This document shows positions 7,787 through 15,103 of a stretch of 15,947 nucleotides of DNA, piece after piece (within the stretch, counting starts at the first letter, position 1; every line of letters begins with the position of its first letter). Origin of the DNA: CAYZUC01 sp964481705 (GTDB taxonomy: Bacteria; Bacillota; Clostridia; Lachnospirales; Lachnospiraceae); the NCBI GenBank assembly GCA_964481705.1, contig CAYZUC010000066.1:1-15947 (forward strand), written 5' to 3'. The notes beneath the pieces were generated by a model. The model searched no databases. It was not told the origin of the DNA and was given only the letters and a program-made list of their open reading frames with translations. Both the position numbers and the translations under genes were made by a program.

Positions 7787-8563
7787 ATGGAATTTCGCCC
7801 TTGTATAGATATTCATAATGGAAAAGTAAAACAGATTGTTGGAGGAAGCCTAAAGGATCAGGGAGATTTTGCTGAAGAGAACTTTGTGTCTGCGAAAGAT
7901 GCTGCTTATTATGCCGGGTTCTACCGCGACAAAGGGTTGAAAGGCGGTCATATCATCTGTTTGAATGGAAAGGACTCTCCTTATTATGAGGCCACTGTAT
8001 GTCAGGCAAAGGAGGCTTTACAGGCTTACCCTGGTGGTATGCAGGTTGGGGGCGGAATTACAGACCAAAATGCTGAGACCTTTTTGCAAGCAGGAGCATC
8101 ACATGTTATTGTGACTTCATTTGTATTTCAAGACGGAGTAATAGAGTGGAATCATCTCAGATCGTTGGTAGAGACGGTAGGCAGAGAGCACATAGTTCTG
8201 GATCTTAGCTGCCGTATGAGGGGAAATAAGTATTATGTAGTTACTGACCGATGGCAGAGGTTCACAGAGGAAGAGCTGACGATAGAATTACTGGAGAAGC
8301 TTGGAGACAGCTGCGATGAGTTCCTCATTCATGCTGTTGATGTGGAAGGAAAAGCGAGAGGTATTGAGAAAAATGTTGCCACGATTTTAAATGGCTATCA
8401 AAGACGTCCTGTGACGTATGCGGGAGGAATAGGAAGCTATGAAGATGTTAAGGAATTAAAGCGTATGGGTAACAATCGCATTAACGCCACAATTGGGAGC
8501 GCACTTGACTTGTTCGGAGGTTTATTATCCTTTGACGAAGTAATGAAAATCATATATAATTAA
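7787..8563 (+). CDS. hisA: Eukaryotic-type HisA (HIS6-like) ProFAR isomerase
   Basis: The 258-residue (beta/alpha)8-barrel protein reads like yeast and plant HIS6 more than standard bacterial HisA. It starts FRPCIDIHNGKVKQIVGGSL with Asp8, then ENFVSAKDAAYYA, VGGGI (87-91), VIVTSFVF, the signature IVLDLSCR with Asp139, the DRWQ segment, EFLIHAVDVEGKARGI and a phosphate-binding YAGGI near 211-215 with a final GSALDLFGG. HisA isomerises the aminoaldose of the histidine pathway intermediate ProFAR to the aminoketose; Asp8 and the aspartate of the VDLSCR-type strand are the expected acid/base pair. No other his gene is visible within the window. The start at 7787 lies three bases after fbp and uses AAGGAA inside the fbp end. 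The subfamily assignment rests on remembered HIS6 motifs. Confidence 0.88.
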   Translation: MEFRPCIDIHNGKVKQIVGGSLKDQGDFAEENFVSAKDAAYYAGFYRDKGLKGGHIICLNGKDSPYYEATVCQAKEALQAYPGGMQVGGGITDQNAETFLQAGASHVIVTSFVFQDGVIEWNHLRSLVETVGREHIVLDLSCRMRGNKYYVVTDRWQRFTEEELTIELLEKLGDSCDEFLIHAVDVEGKARGIEKNVATILNGYQRRPVTYAGGIGSYEDVKELKRMGNNRINATIGSALDLFGGLLSFDEVMKIIYN

Positions 8564-8613
8564 ATTTAAGAATCAAAAGTTTGTATAGAAAAGAAGAAGC
8601 AGGGGGATTTTTT

Positions 8614-9730
8614 ATGCATGCTGTGATGATAGTGGATGACAATCTTACAGAATTAATGATTGCTCAGAAGGCATTGGAGGGCGATTACCGAGTTCTGGCT
8701 CAACAGGGAGGCAAATCTGCACTGGAATATTTGCAGAAGGCTACGATTATGCCCTCACTTGTGTTGCTCGATATCGATATGCCTGTTTTAAATGGATTTG
8801 AAGTCTTCAGTCGAATGGCTGCAGACAAAAAATATAAAGACATACCGGTCATCTTTGTTACCGGTAATACCGAGGTAAGCACAGAATTAGAAGCTTATTC
8901 ACTTGGTGCGGTCGATTTTATCCGTAAGCCATACGTTGCAGAGATTCTTCGTAAGAAAGCAGACCTTCATATTGGCATTATTGAGAATAAAAAGAAATTG
9001 ATGGGTAAGAATCTGAGTCTTCAGGATTTTAATGATCAGTTACAGGACTATAACGATCAGCTTCAGGAGACCGCAAATGTACAGACCCAAAAGGTACAGG
9101 CACTTGAATTCTTTATTATTGGAATTATTACTGATTTGATTACCAAGAAGGATGGTTATTCCGGTATGCACTGCAAGCGAGTCAGTAAGTACATGGAGAT
9201 TCTGCTAAGACAGATGCTTGTCATGAAGACGATTACACTGCCATCCGGAGATGTTGATTTAATCCTTATGGCTTCGCAGCTCCATGATATGGGCAAAATT
9301 GGTGTTCCAGACGCAGTACTTGGTAAAGTAGGAAAGTATACACCTGAAGAATTTGAGATTATGAAGAATCATACCATCTATGCGGCAGATTCTATTCAGA
9401 AATTTGCTTATTTGTTACCTAACAACAGCTTTATTACTTATACCTATCAGATGGCTCGCAATCATCATGAACAATGGTGTGGGAAGGGATATCCGGATGG
9501 ACTTGCCGGAACNNNNNNNNNNTATACCCCAGCTTGCCAGAGTGCTGGCTGTAGCGGATGTTTATGATGCACTTGTGTCAGAGAGAACCTACAAAAGGGC
9601 ACTTACGCTTGAACAGGCGTATACCATACTGAATCAGGCGAGCGGGATACAATTTGACCCGCAGGTAGTAGCGGCATTTAATAAAGTTCATACAGAGTTT
9701 TATGATGCATCAAAAGTGGAAATTGTGTAG
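8614..9730 (+). CDS. Response regulator with HD-GYP domain (c-di-GMP phosphodiesterase), interrupted by an assembly gap
   Basis: An N-terminal receiver domain (residues 1-125) has acidic Asp8-Asp9, phospho-acceptor Asp53, Thr83 and Lys105. A charged linker with the repeated DxNDQLQ pattern (138-151), probably helical, leads to an HD-GYP domain from about 165. Its catalytic set is visible: His186, His224-Asp225, Lys228, His253, His284-His285 and Gly-Tyr-Pro at 292-294, then after the gap VADVYDAL. HD-GYP proteins hydrolyse c-di-GMP to pGpG or GMP. There is no membrane segment and no partner kinase in view. The start at 8614 follows AGGGGG. Ten N at 9513-9522 put the two halves in different frames; in family alignments only about two residues (one codon partly visible on each side) separate GLAG from IPQLAR, so the true insert is probably 3 bases and the gene intact. 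It follows hisA by 50 bases. Confidence 0.9.
9513..9522. other. Run of 10 N (assembly gap)
   Basis: Ten undetermined bases inside the HD-GYP domain. Ten is not a multiple of three and breaks the reading frame, whereas the proteins on both sides join well if about 3 (or 0) bases are missing. The N-run length is therefore likely a placeholder. Confidence 0.95.
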
Positions 9731-9740
9731 ATAATACAAA

Positions 9741-9770
9741 AAAGAAGCCAATCAATCGATTGGCTTCTTT
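9741..9770. terminator. Bidirectional intrinsic terminator between the HD-GYP gene and csp
   Basis: AAAGAAGCCAATC (9741-9753), loop AATC, and GATTGGCTTCTTT (9758-9770) form a perfect 13-bp stem ten bases after the HD-GYP stop. Read on the minus strand the stem ends in CTTCTTTTTTG, a good U-tract for the leftward csp transcript; on the plus strand the tail is TTTCT. It ends the run of genes started by dapA. Confidence 0.88.
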
Positions 9771-9848
9771 CTAATCATGGTGAAATACATTGCTTATTCT
9801 TAAATACAAATCTTTATATTATAGAAAAGGCACATGAAAATTTCCAGA

Positions 9849-10049
9849 TTATAATTTCGTTACGTTTGTAGCCTGAGGTCCTTTTTCTCCGTTGATTACA
9901 TCGAATTCAACAGCAGCGCCTTCTTCTAAAGATTTGAAGCCTTCCATGTTGAGTCCTGAGTAATGTACGAATACATCGTTACCCTGTTCGTCGGAAATAA
10001 ATCCGTAACCCTTTTGGTTGTTAAACCATTTTACTGTACCTTTGTTCAT
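9849..10049 (-). CDS. Cold-shock-domain protein (CspA family)
   Basis: The 66-residue product is a single cold-shock domain: a nucleic-acid-binding OB fold that acts as RNA chaperone. Both RNA-binding motifs are present, RNP1 as KGYGFIS and RNP2 as VFVHYSGL, after the canonical start MNKGTVKWFN. It ends with GPQATNVTKL, typical of the family. GGAGG lies seven bases before the start at 10049; the reading frame is open for 28 more codons upstream, but that region is the 5' leader and includes this ribosome site. The gene has its own promoter and a leader with inverted repeats, consistent with post-transcriptional cold control known for the family, though thermosensing here is inference. Confidence 0.97.
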   Translation of the reverse strand: MNKGTVKWFNNQKGYGFISDEQGNDVFVHYSGLNMEGFKSLEEGAAVEFDVINGEKGPQATNVTKL

Positions 10050-10078
10050 CTTGATACCTCCAAAAATAATTGAATATG

Positions 10079-10134
10079 TGTGATATTGTAGAAAAATAAT
10101 CACTTCACTTCTACAACAAACACATAATATCACA
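10079..10134 (-). repeat. Nested inverted repeats in the csp leader and promoter
   Basis: Inner arms TTGTAGAA (10086-10093) and TTCTACAA (10109-10116) are perfectly complementary over 8 bp with a 15-base loop and fall in the transcribed leader. Outer arms TGTGATATT (10079-10087) and AATATCACA (10126-10134) are complementary over 9 bp; the outer right arm covers the csp -10 box. The inner hairpin may be an RNA structure, the outer repeat an operator; neither role is shown. Confidence 0.55.
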
Positions 10135-10152
10135 GTTGACTAAAAAAGTAAA
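10124..10152 (-). promoter_or_regulatory. Promoter of the cold-shock gene
   Basis: Minus strand TTTACT (10147-10152), a 17-base spacer, and TATTAT (10124-10129) preceded by TGA (extended -10). Transcription should begin near 10117, giving a leader of about 68 bases. Confidence 0.7.
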
Positions 10153-10209
10153 TAAATATATCGCAAATATTTGACAATTTAAGGAATTTTGAGAATGGTC
10201 TTTAAAATG

Positions 10210-10238
10210 TTCACAAACTGGGAGAATAATGATATAAT
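10210..10238 (+). promoter_or_regulatory. Promoter of the LytM-like/M18/GGDEF operon
   Basis: TTCACA (10210-10215), a 17-base spacer, and a perfect TATAAT (10233-10238) preceded by TGA (extended -10). It lies 60 bases before the first gene and is divergent from the csp promoter, separated by about 57 bases of AT-rich DNA. Confidence 0.82.
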
Positions 10239-10298
10239 AAGTAGGCATAATGTGTACTTTTCATTGTGCCCAAGAAATACGATCGAGGTAATTATAAG

Positions 10299-11012
10299 AT
10301 GCAGGAAAAAGAGCATAAAGGACGGTTGAAATACACAGTCCTCATGGTACCAAATAATGCACACAGAGTAAAACAGTTTCATGTTTCGTTTGATTTTGTA
10401 ATTGTGTTGCTTGCCATTTTGTTTGCGACTATATTTGGTGCAGTATCGTACGTGACTTACAGTGCTTCCGAGATTGAGAGGATGCAGGCAGAAGTCATTA
10501 TGAAAGAAAAAGAAAAGAAGGACATTTTAGATTCCAATATTCTGCTTCAGGCCCAGGTAGAGGAGCTGAGTGCTAATCTACATAATGCCAAGGTGACGCT
10601 GGATGCAAAGGAAGCAGCGGAACAGACACAGGAGAAACAAGCAAGTCAGCAATACATACCGAATGGATTTCCGGTAGACGGAACCGTGGCAATGCCGACG
10701 AAGTATACAGCTGAGACACAATGTGTTGTTTTTACGGCGGGAGTGGGCACAAAGGTGGTAGCGGCTGGTGATGGCACAGTAAGCCTGATTACGCCGGATG
10801 TCGATTATGGATATGTGATTAAGATTGACCATGGAAATGGTTATGTATCCACTTATAAGGATATTTCAGAGCCAGTTGTAAGTGAAGGAGATAAAATTAT
10901 ACGTGGTACAACACTTGCTGTTATGTCTACGGAAGAGGAAAAGCTGACATATCAGATAACATTTGGTGGAGAGTATGTCGATCCAATGACAGTAATTGAG
11001 ATTAAGGGTTAG
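10299..11012 (+). CDS. Membrane-anchored coiled-coil protein with degenerate LytM/M23 domain
   Basis: The 237-residue product has a basic N-terminus, one hydrophobic segment (about 33-54), a probable coiled coil (about 57-112) and a C-terminal M23/LytM-like beta domain (about 121-237). The fold is recognised from VGTKVVAAGDGTVSLI, GYVIKIDHGNGYVSTYKDIS and the terminal VDPMTVIEI. M23 endopeptidases need HxxxD, a catalytic His after the LY(A) strand and HxH; here the positions read as ETQCV, TYKD and TYQIT, so all zinc ligands and the catalytic histidine are lost. It is therefore probably not a peptidase; like EnvC- or SpoIIQ-type proteins it could be an extracytoplasmic scaffold or activator. 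The start at 10299 uses GAGG at 10285-10288; a GTG at 10266 in frame is less likely. First gene of a three-gene operon. Confidence 0.82.
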   Translation: MQEKEHKGRLKYTVLMVPNNAHRVKQFHVSFDFVIVLLAILFATIFGAVSYVTYSASEIERMQAEVIMKEKEKKDILDSNILLQAQVEELSANLHNAKVTLDAKEAAEQTQEKQASQQYIPNGFPVDGTVAMPTKYTAETQCVVFTAGVGTKVVAAGDGTVSLITPDVDYGYVIKIDHGNGYVSTYKDISEPVVSEGDKIIRGTTLAVMSTEEEKLTYQITFGGEYVDPMTVIEIKG

Positions 11013-11047
11013 TACGCAGGTAGTATAGGCGCAGGAATGGAGATAAC

Positions 11048-12442
11048 ATGGAACGAGAAAATGCCTGGAACAGTTATTCGGAGAAACAAAGACAGGAATT
11101 AGAGCATTTGTGCAATAATTATAAATCATTTCTTGATAAGGGAAAGACGGAGAGGGAGTGTATTGTTCAGAGTGTTGCGCTTGCTGCAAAGCACGGATAC
11201 CGCAGTCTGGATGAGTGCATTAAAAAGGGTACAGAATTAAAAGCGGGCGATAAGGTATATGCAGTATGGATGAAGAAATCCATCGCTCTTTTTCATATTG
11301 GAAAGGAACCCTTGGAAGAAGGGATTAATATTCTGGGAGCGCACATTGATTCCCCTAGATTAGATATCAAACAGAACCCACTTTACGAAGAGGGTGAGAT
11401 GGCATATCTCGACACGCATTATTATGGTGGAATTAAGAAGTATCAGTGGGTTGCTCTTCCGTTGGCTATACATGGAGTCGTAGTGAAAACAGATGGAAGT
11501 ATTGTGGATATCAACATTGGAGAAGCGGAGGAGGATCCGGTATTTTGTGTGACAGACCTGCTGATTCATCTGGCGTCCGAACAGATGGAGAAGAAAGCCA
11601 CAAAAGTGATAGAAGGTGAGGCACTCGATATTCTAATTGGCAGTATCCCACTCAAGGAAACTGCAAAAGAAAAAAAGAACGAACGGGCTGTAAAGGCTAA
11701 TATTTGCAAACTAATCAAAGAAAAGTATGATATCGAAGAAGAAGATTTTATGTCTGCCGAATTAGAAGTAGTTCCGGCAGGTAAGGCAAGAGACGCGGGT
11801 CTTGACAGAAGTATGGTAATGGCGTATGGACAGGATGATCGTGTATGTGCTTATACGTCGCTTATGGCGTTACTATCGATGAAAAAAGTAAAAAAGACAG
11901 CTTGTTGTCTATTGGTAGATAAGGAAGAGATAGGAAGTGTTGGAGCAACTGGCATGCGTTCCCGGTTTTTTGAGAATATGACAGCTGAAATCATGGAGTT
12001 ATGTGGTCAGTTATCAGACTTATCTTTGCGCAGATGCTTATCTCATTCCAGGATGCTCTCTTCTGATGTAAGTGCAGGCTTTGATCCCGCCTATGCATCT
12101 GCTTTTGATAAAAAGAATGCGGCGTTCTTCGGACACGGATTGGTATTTAATAAGTTCACAGGGTCACGTGGAAAGTCAGGTTCCAATGACGCTAATGCTG
12201 AGTATTTTGGTTCTGTTCGTCGTATTATGGAGGATGGAAAGGTCGCTTATCAGACAGCAGAGTTAGGTGCTGTTGATCATGGCGGAGGCGGCACGATTGC
12301 TTATATTCTGTCTTTATATGGTATGGAAGTAATTGATTGCGGAGTAGCTATTTTAAATATGCATGCACCATGGGAATTATCCAGTAAATCTGATATTTAT
12401 GAGGCAATGAGAGGGTACATCGCTTTTTTAACTGAGGCATAG
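11048..12442 (+). CDS. M18 family zinc aminopeptidase
   Basis: M18 enzymes (yeast Ape1, mammalian aspartyl aminopeptidase) remove N-terminal residues, often acidic ones, and form dodecameric tetrahedral shells in the cytoplasm. The 464-residue length fits. The two-metal site is visible: His99 and Asp101 in GAHIDSPRLD, Asp263/264 in GQDDRVCAY, Glu293-Glu294 in DKEEIGSVGATG, Asp340 in SSDVSAGFD and His411 in AVDHGGGGTIA. There is no signal peptide, so a cytoplasmic peptide-recycling role is expected. A GGAG site (11039-11042) lies five bases before the start. It sits 35 bases after the LytM-like gene and 29 before the GGDEF gene, probably in one transcript. Which residue it prefers cannot be told. 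Confidence 0.94.
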   Translation: MERENAWNSYSEKQRQELEHLCNNYKSFLDKGKTERECIVQSVALAAKHGYRSLDECIKKGTELKAGDKVYAVWMKKSIALFHIGKEPLEEGINILGAHIDSPRLDIKQNPLYEEGEMAYLDTHYYGGIKKYQWVALPLAIHGVVVKTDGSIVDINIGEAEEDPVFCVTDLLIHLASEQMEKKATKVIEGEALDILIGSIPLKETAKEKKNERAVKANICKLIKEKYDIEEEDFMSAELEVVPAGKARDAGLDRSMVMAYGQDDRVCAYTSLMALLSMKKVKKTACCLLVDKEEIGSVGATGMRSRFFENMTAEIMELCGQLSDLSLRRCLSHSRMLSSDVSAGFDPAYASAFDKKNAAFFGHGLVFNKFTGSRGKSGSNDANAEYFGSVRRIMEDGKVAYQTAELGAVDHGGGGTIAYILSLYGMEVIDCGVAILNMHAPWELSSKSDIYEAMRGYIAFLTEA

Positions 12443-12471
12443 CGATATTAGGAATTACGTGAGGTGCGTAT

Positions 12472-14766
12472 ATGAAGGACAGGACAACAATTGGGTTGTA
12501 TGTAGGTAGCTTGGAAGAGAATTTCTGCCAGTCAGTTTTTCGAGGCGCATGTATGGCAGCAGAGGAAAAGGATGTTAATCTGGTGGTATTCCCTGGCAAG
12601 TACTTGTACAAGGACGAAGATATAGATACTCATATGCCATATGAGTATCAGTATAATACCTTGTTTTCCTATGGTGGACAAGAATGCATTGATGTTTTGG
12701 CTGTTTGCGTAGGTACCATCTGTACGCGTGGTACTATGGAGATGAAGAAAAAGTTCCTGGAGAAGATGCAGGGAAAGAAAACACTTATCATTGCATCAAA
12801 TGAAGAGAACTATTCTTGCATTCAGTATGATAATAAAACAGGCATTCATGAAGGGATTGCATATCTGGTCAAGGAGCAGCATTGTACCAAAATAGGTATG
12901 ATTGCAGGAACATCCACGAATCAAGAAGCAGTAGAACGTTTGGAAGCATATAAAGAATCTCTGATTGAGAACGGACTTACATTTGACGAGACGATGGTGA
13001 CCTTTGGTGACTTGACAGATAGAAGTGAGGCGTCAGCTGCAGAATTGATGGACCGTCATCCGGAATTGGAAGCAATCATATGTGTGAATGACGATACCGC
13101 CAAAGCTGCGTATAAGGTATTGAGCAGCAGGGGAATTCGCATCGGTGAAGATATCATGATACTTGGATTTGATGATATCCCTGACTGCGTACGTATGAAT
13201 CCACCACTGGCAACGATTCGGGCAGATGCCACTGACTTGGGTTATGAAGCTGTTTTGACCTGTATGAGAATGATGGAGGATGATGAGCCACAGAAGATTA
13301 CATTATCTACAAAGTTTATTCCAAGGGAATCTGTGAGATATGCACCTTATAATGTGAGTACTTTATTAAATCGTTTTTCGGGTGGTCAGACCAATACGAT
13401 AGATGTGCCTTCTGTGAGCCGAGGATTAACGGAATTTATTTTTCGTAACATTCATCATGATTATCAGTCGGAGTGTCAGAAAAAGGTTATGCTGACTTTT
13501 TTCGAGCGCTTATTGGGTAGATTTTTTGATGGAGTGATTAAGAGAAATTCAGATGATGATATACTTCGTTATTTTAAGAACATGGTAGAACGCGGGATTA
13601 TGGTATACGTTGATTACCGCAAGATATTTCAGGTGTTTGATACGATTTATCAGATCTTCTGTTCTCAGAACAAGATATTGTCAACTCGTCTTGAATTTCA
13701 TAATCTATTGAATAATCTACAGCAAACAGTTGTCGAGTATATGTGTGTTATGATTCAGTCGTCAGAAAGAAAGAATTATGATATGTATCATACGACAAAT
13801 TGTGTGACGAGAGATATTTTGATGCTCAATGATGAGACAGAGCAGAGCTATCCTAATTCGATTGCACAGATGTATATGCTGGGGATTCAAAACAGTTATT
13901 TGTTTGTGTGGGACAAACCGATAGAGTATCAACGTGGTGATACTTGGAATCCTCCACCGAATATATTATTAAAAACTTATCAAAGGAAGGAAGAAGCATT
14001 TCCGGTTCCGAGGACTTCTCAGAAGATTTCTGTTCGTAAACTGCTCGAGCATAAGTATTTTGACAAGACGGAACGATATTCCATGGTGATACTCGATATC
14101 TTTAGCCAGTCCTTACAGCTTGGACTGTATGTATGTGATCTGGGGTTGGAGAATCTACATTACATAGAATATATTACGTATCAGCTAAGCACCGCAATCC
14201 GTACCTTGAATCTGTTCCAGCTACAACGTATTACAGGAAAGAAATTGGAAGAGAGTATGGAAAAGCTTCAGGCAAATAACATTGCATTGGATACCATGTC
14301 TAAAACAGATGAGCTGACGGGGATTTATAACCGCAGGGGATTCTATATGGCTGCTGAAGAGCTGCTTAAGAAAAGCACAGCAGAGGAGTGCTATGTTGTA
14401 GTTTGTTATGCGGATATGGATAAGCTTAAAATGGTAAATGATACCTATGGACATGATGAGGGCGATTACTCTCTTTGCTCTTGCGCAAAAATCCTACAAA
14501 GAGCGATGAAGGACAAAGGAATAGTTGGTAGAATTGGTGGTGACGAGTTTTGCGCGATTGCGCTCGAAACAAAAGATAACCAGGAGATGAAGTACCGAGA
14601 TAGGATTAAAGCAGTTACGCAGTTGATCAATTCTGAATGTGAGAAACCATATAAGATAGAACTATCAGTAGGAATCGCGGAATTCTTGAATAGGGAAGAC
14701 GTAGATTTACAGGCAATGATAGATGAAACAGATGATCTCTTATACGTAGAAAAAAAGAACAAATGA
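12472..14766 (+). CDS. LacI-type ligand sensor fused to GGDEF diguanylate cyclase
   Basis: The 764-residue product has three parts. Residues 4-290 resemble a LacI-family periplasmic-binding-like sensor but without the N-terminal DNA-binding helix-turn-helix: TTIGLYVGSLEENF, CIQYDNKTGIHEG, CVNDDTAKAAYKVL, ILGFDDIPD and the TIRADATDLGYEA segment are all regulator-type. Residues 300-600 are a mixed region that I do not recognise, possibly GAF-like. Residues from about 605 form a GGDEF domain with DELTGIYNRRGF, DMDKLKMVNDTYGH near 650-663 and an intact GGDEF at 689-693; the RxxD inhibitory site five residues ahead of it is absent (KDKG). It has no signal peptide or membrane segment, so it should bind a cytoplasmic ligand, perhaps a sugar, and tune c-di-GMP synthesis. 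GAGGTG lies five bases before the start. It ends in a palindrome shared with yerC. Confidence 0.9.
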   Translation: MKDRTTIGLYVGSLEENFCQSVFRGACMAAEEKDVNLVVFPGKYLYKDEDIDTHMPYEYQYNTLFSYGGQECIDVLAVCVGTICTRGTMEMKKKFLEKMQGKKTLIIASNEENYSCIQYDNKTGIHEGIAYLVKEQHCTKIGMIAGTSTNQEAVERLEAYKESLIENGLTFDETMVTFGDLTDRSEASAAELMDRHPELEAIICVNDDTAKAAYKVLSSRGIRIGEDIMILGFDDIPDCVRMNPPLATIRADATDLGYEAVLTCMRMMEDDEPQKITLSTKFIPRESVRYAPYNVSTLLNRFSGGQTNTIDVPSVSRGLTEFIFRNIHHDYQSECQKKVMLTFFERLLGRFFDGVIKRNSDDDILRYFKNMVERGIMVYVDYRKIFQVFDTIYQIFCSQNKILSTRLEFHNLLNNLQQTVVEYMCVMIQSSERKNYDMYHTTNCVTRDILMLNDETEQSYPNSIAQMYMLGIQNSYLFVWDKPIEYQRGDTWNPPPNILLKTYQRKEEAFPVPRTSQKISVRKLLEHKYFDKTERYSMVILDIFSQSLQLGLYVCDLGLENLHYIEYITYQLSTAIRTLNLFQLQRITGKKLEESMEKLQANNIALDTMSKTDELTGIYNRRGFYMAAEELLKKSTAEECYVVVCYADMDKLKMVNDTYGHDEGDYSLCSCAKILQRAMKDKGIVGRIGGDEFCAIALETKDNQEMKYRDRIKAVTQLINSECEKPYKIELSVGIAEFLNREDVDLQAMIDETDDLLYVEKKNK

Positions 14767-14787
14767 ATTATTTGTTCTTTTTTTCTA
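14747..14787. terminator. Perfect 18-bp palindrome, bidirectional terminator overlapping both converging genes
   Basis: The arms 14747-14764 and 14770-14787 are perfectly complementary over 18 bp around the loop GAATT. Each arm has seven consecutive A or T, so on either strand the hairpin ends in a T-run. It contains the stop codons of the GGDEF gene (14764-14766) and of yerC (14768-14770), which are one base apart. The final five codons of both genes are identical (GAA AAA AAG AAC AAA), as the palindrome requires. Confidence 0.9.
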
Positions 14788-15064
14788 TTCTATTAAATAC
14801 CATATCATAACCATCATTTCCATAATTCAAAGAGCGATTTACTCTACTGATTGTAGCGGTAGAAGCACCTGTCTTTTCCGCAATCTCCAGATAGGTCTTA
14901 TGCTGGCGCAACATACCGGCAACCTCAAATCGCTGGGAGAGAGAAAGAATCTCGTTAATAGTAGCTAAATCCTCAAAGAAAATGTAGCAGTCTTCCTTGT
15001 CCTGCAAACTTAAAATTGCCTCAAACAAATGATCAACTGCGTCTGTACGTAACTTTTTATTCAT
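14768..15064 (-). CDS. YerC/YecD family TrpR-like DNA-binding protein
   Basis: The 98-residue protein belongs to the TrpR-like YerC/YecD family of Firmicutes. It is mostly helical: residues 9-45 (VDHLFEAILSL, FFEDLATINEILSLSQRFEVA) form the leading helices, and a helix-turn-helix follows near 59-75 (IAEKTGASTATISRVNRSLNYG). The end GYDMVFNRIEKKNK matches the family's common tail, with EKKNK lying in the terminator palindrome. GGGAGG is six bases before the start. Target genes are unknown; TrpR itself binds tryptophan, but this family's ligand is not established. It has its own promoter downstream of the DUF1836 gene and could also be read from that gene's transcript. Confidence 0.93.
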   Translation of the reverse strand: MNKKLRTDAVDHLFEAILSLQDKEDCYIFFEDLATINEILSLSQRFEVAGMLRQHKTYLEIAEKTGASTATISRVNRSLNYGNDGYDMVFNRIEKKNK

Positions 15065-15103
15065 AAGGAACCTCCCTATACTTTATTACGCTAACATAAC
15101 TAA

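Noticed and set aside
9513..9730. Frameshift or pseudogene in the HD-GYP gene
   Set aside because: The frame change coincides with the N-run; both sides keep conserved motifs, so the cause is the placeholder gap length.
10050..10133. 28-residue N-terminal extension of the cold-shock protein
   Set aside because: It covers the leader hairpin and the ribosome site, and the family always begins near M-x-x-G-x-V-K-W-F.
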